Shown here one piece after another: positions 57,205-64,000 of a stretch of DNA of 64,000 nucleotides (position 1 is its first letter; each line of letters opens with the position of its first letter). The stretch lies in assembly GCF_036884655.1 (NCBI RefSeq), contig NC_088347.1, forward strand, positions 12,446,001-12,510,000, written 5' to 3'. The DNA comes from Musa acuminata AAA Group (lineage: Eukaryota; Streptophyta; Magnoliopsida; Zingiberales; Musaceae). Both the position numbers and the translations under genes were made by a program. The notes under the pieces are model-generated. The model was not told where the DNA came from and made no database searches. It saw only the letters and a list, made by a program, of their open reading frames with translations.

Positions 57205-58227
57205 ATGGGATCTAGAAGATCCTCAAGGGACAAAGGAAAGAGGAGATTAGTAGAAGACTTTGATCCCACCCTTTTCGATTCAAAATACAATGCTGAAAAA
57301 TTTTCCTCTTTTGAACTTAGGAGTGTCAATAAGGGAAAATACATAGATTTAAGTGAACTAAGAGACTTAGAGACAATCCAATGGTTTGCAAACTTAGATC
57401 TACTTCCAATTTTGTAAATTAACGAACCCATCTATCCAAGACTTGTTAGATTATTTTACAACAACATACAAGTAGATGAAGAAGAAAGAATGTCCACCTA
57501 TCTCTTAGGACAACACATCTCAATTACGGATAGATTCATTTGCGACATGATAGACATTCCCATGAAAAGTAGAGGACTTTACTTTAGAGGATCATGGGAT
57601 GATGAAACTGTTGGAACAACATACGTTGAAGCCCTAGGAACAATTTTTGTCAATCCCAACTTAGCATTTGTTCCTAAAAGTTGTGAACATTTACTGCCTC
57701 TAAACACTAAGGTACTTCATCATGTCCTAACTAGCATCATTCTCCCTAAACAATACCATTATGATGAAGTAAGCCAATTAGAATTAGGAACTATGTATTT
57801 GATCATGAAAGGACATGACATCTGTCTTGGTTATCTTATCCAACAAAACATGTTAGAACTATCTAAGAAAGACATGATGCTCCCATATTGTGGTATAATA
57901 ACTAGAATAATGAAAGCCTACGATATTCTAATACCACCGGAAGAAGAAGTAATAAAAGTAGATAGATTCAGCATAATTAATAAAAATCTACTTCATCGAT
58001 TAAGATGTTTTTATAGAAACGGTAACTGGGTTAGAATGCCAAGAAGAACTGATCCCCCTCAACCTGAACCAGAATCGAAAACACCAGTATTTAGGGGTAC
58101 CCAATCTCCTCCGATCTGTCCCTTTGAGGAAACACATCCATTTGAGCAAACTCATACATCACCTGTCGAAGATATTGGGATTCGGATGGATCGATTCGAA
58201 CAAAGACAAGAACGGGTTGAACAATGA
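57205..58227 (+). pseudogene. D aORF, one in-frame TAA (340 codons in total)
   Basis: MGSRRSSRDKGKRRL start, TAA at 57415-57417 after PIL, then open to 58227. Blocks: IYPRLVRLFYNN, STYLLGQHISITDRFICDMI, RGLYFRGSWDDE, PKSCEHLLPLNTKVLHHVL, LGYLIQQNMLELSKKDMMLP, IPPEEEVIKVDRF, then a Pro-rich tail and RMDRFEQRQERVEQ. It is the longest aORF copy in the window. The basic N-terminus could be a nuclear signal; that is a guess. No enzyme motif is recognised. It may belong to the plant-specific putative plant transposon protein family. Confidence 0.78.
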
Positions 58228-59452
58228 CAAGATCAAATCCTATCTGACCTGTAGCAAATTCATCGTCAATTTAACTCCTTGTTTAGGCACTTTAATTTTC
58301 CACCTCATGAATGAGCTTGTATGAACACAATCATCTATGTTATTGTAAACTCTTTATGTTACTCACCATGATGAGCTTTGACTTGATCCTTGATATGGTT
58401 ACCTTATATATTTTGAGTTGTAAACATCTATCATGGTAAATATATGCCCTGTGGTAAATATAAACTAAATGGTTTTCGCGGATTTTATATTGAAACTAAA
58501 AGTTTTGAAAACCTTGTACTTTGATTTCCATGATAAATACAGTTTGAAAAAGTGATATACCAATGCAGTTGATAAATCACTGTCATTGATACTAAACATC
58601 AACTAGCCAATATTTTTACAAAACCTCTAAGTGAAGAACAATTTGATTAGGAATGTTGATGTGTCCGAATACTTAAACTAGTTAAAAGTACTTTTCGGAC
58701 TTTATTGAATGATCAAATCACTTGATTGCCATGTGTTGAAATGTTTTGATCTTGTCCGAATGCATGAAAGAATTCATCTCATTTTTGGACTCGCTTAACA
58801 ACTGGAATGACAAAAATCAAACACACTCTTATGAAAAATATTTTTTCGAAATGGATTTGATAAAATGACTTTCCTCCTTCATGCACAAAGAATTATAACA
58901 TACAAGGAGAAGAAGTATTCAAAGCATTATACTTATCATGCCTTCCTTTATATGCTTGATAACTTGCTTATATTGTTCTTCTGGTATCACATCTACCATG
59001 CTTTTTGTTGATGACAAAGGGGGAGAAATATATGAATTGATTTGATGCTATAAACACTGATGCTATGATTATGCCATGCCTGCATCATCAAGAGATATAT
59101 GAAAAGATGCCATATATAGAAATGCAACACTTGCTAAAATATAAGAAATGTGTGCATCATGTAATGATATCAAAATCTTACTTCACAGCTTTACATGTTG
59201 ATATCTTACAATATGATGAATTGCTACTATTACCATCATTCAAACTTGTAATATAAAATTTGAAAATGAATGTCAAGCCTTGACATCATCTTCAAAGAGA
59301 TACATCAAGATAGGAATCATGATGGGAATATGTCTCTTGAATTTATAAGGTTTTAAATTTAAGAATGACTTATCTCAAGTATGGCATATAGACAGGGGGA
59401 GTTAAGGTTAACTACATTATCAATTGATTGTCATCATCAAAAAGGGGGAGAT
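58228..59452 (+). other. D 3' untranslated region with pol-end remnant and PPT
   Basis: 58585-58650 reads IDTKHQLANIFTKPLSEEQFD then breaks by a 16-bp deletion relative to E, before text matching the E pol end (GGAATGTTGAT). This proves a pol end once lay here, downstream of the aORF. Purine tracts CAAAGGGGGAGAAA (59008-59021), ACAGGGGGAG (59392-59401) and the PPT AAAAAGGGGGAGATT ending at 59452; hairpin-type GGAGTTAAGGTTAACTA at 59398-59414. Otherwise AT-rich. Confidence 0.78.
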
Positions 59453-60413
59453 TGTTGAATCTTGGATTTTGATGATGAAGTCAATTGTCATTTGTTGTCT
59501 AATCTATGTGTTGAGATAAGTCTGCAGGATTAACTACGATGAAAGTAAGACATGCAACAGGAGTTGCGTCGGAGTCATGACAATGATCACGTTGGGAGTT
59601 CGAGAGCTCGATGGAAGTTCGGACAGTCGTCGGAGGTTCTACGGGAACAAATCCGAGAAGTCCAGAAGCTTGCCAAAGAAGCTCGTCGGAAGTTGCCAAG
59701 TGGATCGTCGCAAGTCCAGGAGTTTGCCGGAAGTCCGCAGGAGCATCACCGAGGGTTCATCGGATGATCGACGGAAGTTCGCCGGAAACTCGTCGGAAGA
59801 AGCGATTGACGCACCGGAGCAAGCTTTAGATATTGTCTTAGGGTTTATCATAGTTAGCACTAATGATTAAGTTGAAAATGGGAGGTGATCCCATTAGCTT
59901 AATCTTGGGGCAATTGGGCTCCTGAAAAACCCAAATTGGGCCGAATGGATCAACCCATTCGACCCTGGTTGCTGTGGGAGGTGCAACCGCCCAAGCCAGG
60001 AGGTAGCACCGCGTGGGCTAAGTCTCCCAGGGAGACTGGGCGGTGCAACTACCCCAGACAGGAGGTGCAACCGCCTGGGCTCAGTCTCCGAGCGAGACTG
60101 GGCGGTGCAACCTCTCCTGACATGAGGTGGCACCGCCTGAGCTCAAGTTTCGAGCTCTGCCAGGTGGTGCAACCGCCCCAGTCAGGAGGTGCAACCGCTT
60201 GAGCTCGGTCTTCGAGCTCTGGCAGAGAGGTGCAACCGCCCCTGACAGAGGTAGCACCGCTTAGAGGCTCAGTCTTCGAGCTCTGCCAAGCGGTGCAATC
60301 GCCCCAGTCAGGAGGTGCAACCGCCTGATCCCGGAATTCCGTGAATTGACAGTTTTGAGCTCCAAATTTGAACTGGGTTGGGGCCTATAAATACCCCACC
60401 CATTCAGCACTGA
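59453..60413 (+). repeat. D 3' LTR, 3'-truncated (961 bp)
   Basis: Starts TGTTGAATCTTGG like the C 3' LTR. Array of GAGGTGCAACCGCC units at 59978-60335 and TATA near 60385. It ends just after the TATA region and is joined to another LTR at GCGGTGGTACC. Confidence 0.88.
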
Positions 60414-61166
60414 GCGGTGGTACCACCTAGATTAGGCAGTGGTACCGCCGATAGTTAATATTATCAGGTGGTGGTACCGCTAGAGCTCGGTCTCCGAGCT
60501 TTGTCAAGCAGTTGTACTACCCAGACTAAGCGATGGTACTGCTCAGTGTCAGTCTGCATGCGGTAGTACCACCCAATAATGGCGATGGTACCGCTAGTAC
60601 CCCAAAATTCGGGGATGTGACACTTTTTGGCTTCAATTCTGAAGCCATTAGGACTGATAAATACCCCATACTTTTCTGCATGAAAGGGCACGAAAGTGTT
60701 AACATAATATTGAATTGTTAGGGTGTTAAAAGTGTTGTAAAAGTGCAAGAGCCCTCATCCTCCCTTTCTAAGTATTGAAATCATTCAAAAGAGGTGTGAG
60801 GCTTGTAAGGGTTATCTCCTAAACCTGTAAAAAGGAGAAAGCACTATAAAGAGGTGGTTATTCTTCGCTTATTGAAGGAAGACCATTAGTGGACATCGGT
60901 GACCTCGACGGAGGAGGAATCAGAAGTGGATGTAGGTCACACCGACCAAACCACTATAAATTTTGGTTTGTATTTTTATTATTGCTATTTACTTACTTTG
61001 CATTAGCTTCACTTCTTTCTTACTTGGCTTGCACTACTCTTACGATCAAACACGCCTTCAAGTTATCTTTCGAGATCATTTTTAACGTACAAAGAATTTT
61101 AAACCATCATTTTAATCCACTGCACTAATTCACCCCCCTCTCTTAGTGTCGCTCTTGATTCTAACA
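60414..61166 (+). repeat. Sirevirus LTR 3' segment (probably the end of LTR A)
   Basis: Palindromes of GGTGGTACCACC type (60415-60600), TATA context TGATAAATACCCC near 60655, a leader-like part, a C run at 61132-61137 and the LTR end TTCTAACA at 61166. The palindrome type matches 27657-27764. It adjoins the Tork-like copia directly with no PBS, so it is a 3' or solo LTR end, consistent with LTR A resuming after E and D. Confidence 0.65.
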
Positions 61167-62291
61167 CTTCCCACTTCTCAGAGTCTATACTCGTAATATC
61201 CTTCTCATAGGTCTGAGGATAAATATTCTTACCATCATTTCCTCTTATATGTCCCACGTATCTCTCAAGAGGATGAGATACTCTACCAGACCTACGTAAA
61301 GTCGAAACTTGTATACTAGGTACCTAAACAGACTCGGGTTGTAGAATAGTGCTTGAGCTAGGTTTTCCAACCTCACTCAACTCTATCATGCTCCCACTAT
61401 CTCCACCAAGAATGTGGTCCTTCTTAAGGAACACTGCTCTCTTGGCTACAAAGATATTTTGGTCCTCAAGGTGATAAAAATAATACTCACAAGTTTCCTT
61501 GGGGTATCCCATGAACTTGCACCACTCCGTCTTGGATTGAAACTTGTCAATGTTGTGTCTCTTAACATGGACAAAACAGCCCCAAATCTTAATAACCTTA
61601 ACATCGGGCTTCTTCCTTTTCCGTATCTCATATGGTGTAGACATTACCGACTTAGTTGGAACTCTGTTTATAAGATAAGTTATAGACTCTAGGGCGTATC
61701 CCTAGAATGAGACGGGTGGGTTAGCGAAACTCATCATGGACTGTACCATATCTAATAGTGTGTGATTCCTCCTTTTAGATACACCATTGAGCTGAGGTGT
61801 ATAAAGAGGTGTCTATTTGAGATAGAATCCCATGGTCTTTGAGGAATTGGGTGAACTCTATACTCAAGTACTCACCTCCTTGATATGATCGGAGAGTCTT
61901 AATACTCTTTCCTATTTAGTTCTCTGCTTCATTCTTATAGTCCTTGAACTTCTCGAAGGCTTCAAACTTATACTTCATCAAGTACACATGTTTGTACCTA
62001 GAGAAATCGTTAGTGAAAGTAATGAACTAGGAGTAACCCCCTATAGCTTGGGTTGACATGGGACCACATACATCACTATGTATGAGTTCCAATAACTCAG
62101 TGGCTCTCTCTCCAATTCTACTAAATGGAGTGTTGGTCAGTTTTCTATGAAGACAAGGTTCATAAGTTGTATAAGACTCATGGTCGAATGGATCTAAGTA
62201 TCCATCTTTCGGTAACTTTTGAATCATTCCCTCATGGATATGACCTAGCCTACAATGCTAGAGATATGCACCGTTCACCTTATCTCGTTTC
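61167..62291 (-). pseudogene. Tork-like copia pol: integrase and linker to RT, interrupted
   Basis: Minus strand from 62291: GAYL-stop-HCRLGHIHEG (Trp codon of the HxLGH pre-integrase motif is TAG), IQKLPKDGYLDPFDHESY, LELIHSDVCGPMSTQAIGGYS (integrase start with its first Asp). 61650-62026 is degenerate integrase core. Then STPYEIRKRKKPDVKVIKIWGC, KFMGYPKETCEYYFYHLEDQ, KDHILGGDSGSM and VSHPLERYVGH. It stops at 61167 against LTR A. This differs from the Sirevirus pol and resembles Tork/Tnt1-type copia by these motifs. Confidence 0.82.
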
Positions 62292-63498
62292 TATTGAATC
62301 TTGGATTTTGATGATGAAATCAATTAATGAATTAATGATCTAATCCATGTGTTGAGATAAGTGATGCCTACTAACTACAATCGTGAGAAAGGCAAAATGA
62401 TTAAAGAATAATCGAAGTTGGGTCGAAGTCAATGATTGGGCATTGGGCCAGATGAATTGGGGGATACATCGAAGGATCATACGATCTAGTGAAAGTTCAC
62501 TAGAAGTTCGTTGGGAGTTCTCCAAAAGCTCGCCAGAAGCTCACTGGGAGTTCACCGGAAGTTCATGGGGAGTTCACTGAAAGCTCACTAGAAGATCACC
62601 GGAAGTTCACCGAGAGTTCAGTTAAACAATTAACATGTCGAACAACTTAGATTATGATTGTTTTAGCCTTAAATATTGTAGTTAGGATTTTAAATTGAGT
62701 TAGTTCTAGGAGAAATCCTACTAACTCAATTAGGGGCCAATTGGGCCCAGAACAAGGTTGAATTGGGCTGGTTGGATGGCCCATTCAGCTACTTGGAGCC
62801 ACGTCAGGCGGTGGCACCGCCCAGATTGAGTAGTGGTATCATCGGTAGTTAATGCTGCCAAGCGGTGGTACTACTAGAGCCTGGTCTCCGAAGCTTTGTT
62901 AGGTGGTCATACCACCCAATGTCAGTCTGCAGGCGATGGCACCGCTAGTACCCTGGAAATCAGGGATGAGACATTTTTTGGCTTCATTTTTTAAGCCTTT
63001 GGGGCTTATAAATACCCTACTCTTTCCTGCATGAAAGAGCACAAAAGTGTGAACAAAAGTCTTGAGTATAAATAAAAGTGTTATAAAAGTGCTAAGTGTC
63101 CTCCTCCTTCTTTAGCTTTGTGATCAATCTAAGAGAGGTGTGAGGCTTATAAAAGGTTGTCTCCTAAACCTGTAAAAAGGAGAAAGAGTTGTAAGAGAAT
63201 GGTTGGTCTTCGCCTATTGAAGGAAGACCATTAGTGGACGCCAGTAGCCTCAATGGAGGAGGAATCGGGAGTGAACGTAGGTCACAATGACCGAACCACT
63301 AAAAAATTGGTGTGAACTTTCTTGTTACTCTTCATTACTATTGTTTTCTACCTTGATTGCTTATCACTCTTATTCTAAGTCAAGCACATTTTCAATATCT
63401 TTTCCGATAAGTTTTATCAAGTCAAAAGTTTCGAATTGAATCAATTTTTGCAATAGCACTAATTCACCCCCCCTCTTAGTGCCAACTTTATCCTAACA
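62292..63498 (+). repeat. Solo Sirevirus LTR in the Tork-like copia (1207 bp)
   Basis: Starts TATTGAATCTTGG (TG to TA change) and ends ATCCTAACA. Flanks GTTTC (62287-62291) and GTTTT (63499-63503) are a target duplication with one mismatch. Palindromes at 62808-62955, TATA context CTTATAAATACCC near 63010, C run near 63467. No internal region. Confidence 0.88.
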
Positions 63499-64000
63499 GT
63501 TTTCTCTTAGACAAACTTATATTCATGATATGTGGAGTAGTGTCTAGCATAAATAAATCATTATGCAATATTTCTCTCGTGATGATATTATCATCTAATA
63601 ATATTGAATAACCATTATTCTCAAAAGCTAATTTATATCCACTAACTATCAAACATAAAATAAAAATAATATTTTTTATAATAGAAGGAACAAAATAACA
63701 TGCTCCAATACAATAGTAGCTCCACTAAGGAGATGTAGGGTGACATCGCCAATAGCCACTACAATAACTTTTGCTCTATTTCCTATCTTGAGGTCCATCT
63801 TATCTCTCAATAATCTCCAAGGTCTTGTTAGAACCTACAATGAAGTGTAGATGTAATAAACACTATCGATATCCAATACCCATGTTTTATCATAAGAGTC
63901 TAACAAATTGAGACTTATCATGAATGTATCTAAAGCTTCTCCAAGCTTATGTTTCACCTTCTTTGTAAGGTACACTTTGTAGTTCCTCTTCTAGTGCTCA
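63499..64000 (-). pseudogene. Tork-like copia, protease region, running off the window
   Basis: Minus strand reads TWVLDIDSVYYI (decayed protease motif where VLD-[ST]-G is expected), then LRDKMDLKIGNRAKV and VAIGDVTL, with several stops, towards the solo LTR. It continues the element at 61167-62291. The active-site Gly is lost. Confidence 0.7.

Larger units (their letters stand above)
53135..60413 (+). mobile_element. D: inverted duplicate of Sirevirus C, truncated inside both LTRs
   Basis: D corresponds to C positions of about 30828-38103 in opposite orientation. It starts inside the 5' LTR (CCGAGAAGTCCAG) and stops inside the 3' LTR (CATTCAGCACTGA); no target duplication is possible. D and C share private marks: the CATAACA end of the 5' LTR, the gag TAG, and the first aORF stop. 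D 5' LTR resembles C 5' LTR and D 3' LTR resembles C 3' LTR, so it was copied as DNA, not by reverse transcription. Confidence 0.88.

Noticed and set aside
1..64000. A host single-copy gene hidden between the elements
   Set aside because: Every stretch over 300 bp could be assigned to an element, LTR or untranslated region; no exon-like conserved protein was recognised.

Overview
The window is plant nuclear repeat DNA made almost entirely of nested LTR retrotransposons; I see no host gene, tRNA or rRNA gene. Chromovirus-type Ty3/gypsy elements, Sirevirus-type Ty1/copia elements (iMet PBS TGGTATCAGAGC, repeated GGGGGAGA tracts before the 3' LTR, LTRs with GGCGGTGGCACCGCC palindromes) and a TRIM place it in a flowering plant. 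A large-genome monocot such as a member of the Zingiberales is a guess only.

The layout is a Russian doll. The outermost layer on the right is a decayed Tork-like copia pol on the minus strand (61167-62291 and 63499-64000, split by a solo LTR at 62292-63498). To its left lies Sirevirus A (+): pol end at 3-161, an LTR-like internal promoter at 440-777, an additional ORF (aORF) at 778-1359 and 6723-6970, and a 3' LTR apparently scattered as 6971-7496, 27331-27764 and 60414-61166. Gypsy element Gyp1 (1360-6717, TSD GTATG) splits the aORF. A TRIM (26799-27325, TSD GAACC) sits in the A LTR. A 356-bp direct repeat (7460-7815 and 26762-27117) brackets an 18.9-kb nest: Gyp2 (+, 7816-13216), Gyp3 (-, 13266-18470), a Gyp4 remnant (18471-18910 and 25674-26761) and a young gag-only Sirevirus B (18911-25673).

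The second half is Sirevirus E (-, 27765-53134) lying in the A LTR. It is interrupted by Sirevirus C (30027-38300, TSD CTATT; gag plus aORF, no pol) and Sirevirus F (39914-49499, TSD CTTGC; gag-pol), and F carries a solo LTR (45398-46984, TSD GGATT). The 5' LTR of E is gone. In its place is D (+, 53135-60413), an inverted DNA-level duplicate of most of C.

How the parts work together: E and F carry gag and pol in one frame, separated by a UAG at the same codon. C and D carry gag and aORF but no pol, and B carries only gag, so B, C and D would have needed a pol supplied in trans. The three gypsy copies share deletions removing the RT catalytic centre and the integrase core, so they too are a non-autonomous family. 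The aORF is preceded by a TATA-and-palindrome block resembling an LTR promoter, and this promoter-aORF cassette sits after pol in A but upstream of a pol remnant in C and D. That is the best candidate for something not commonly described.
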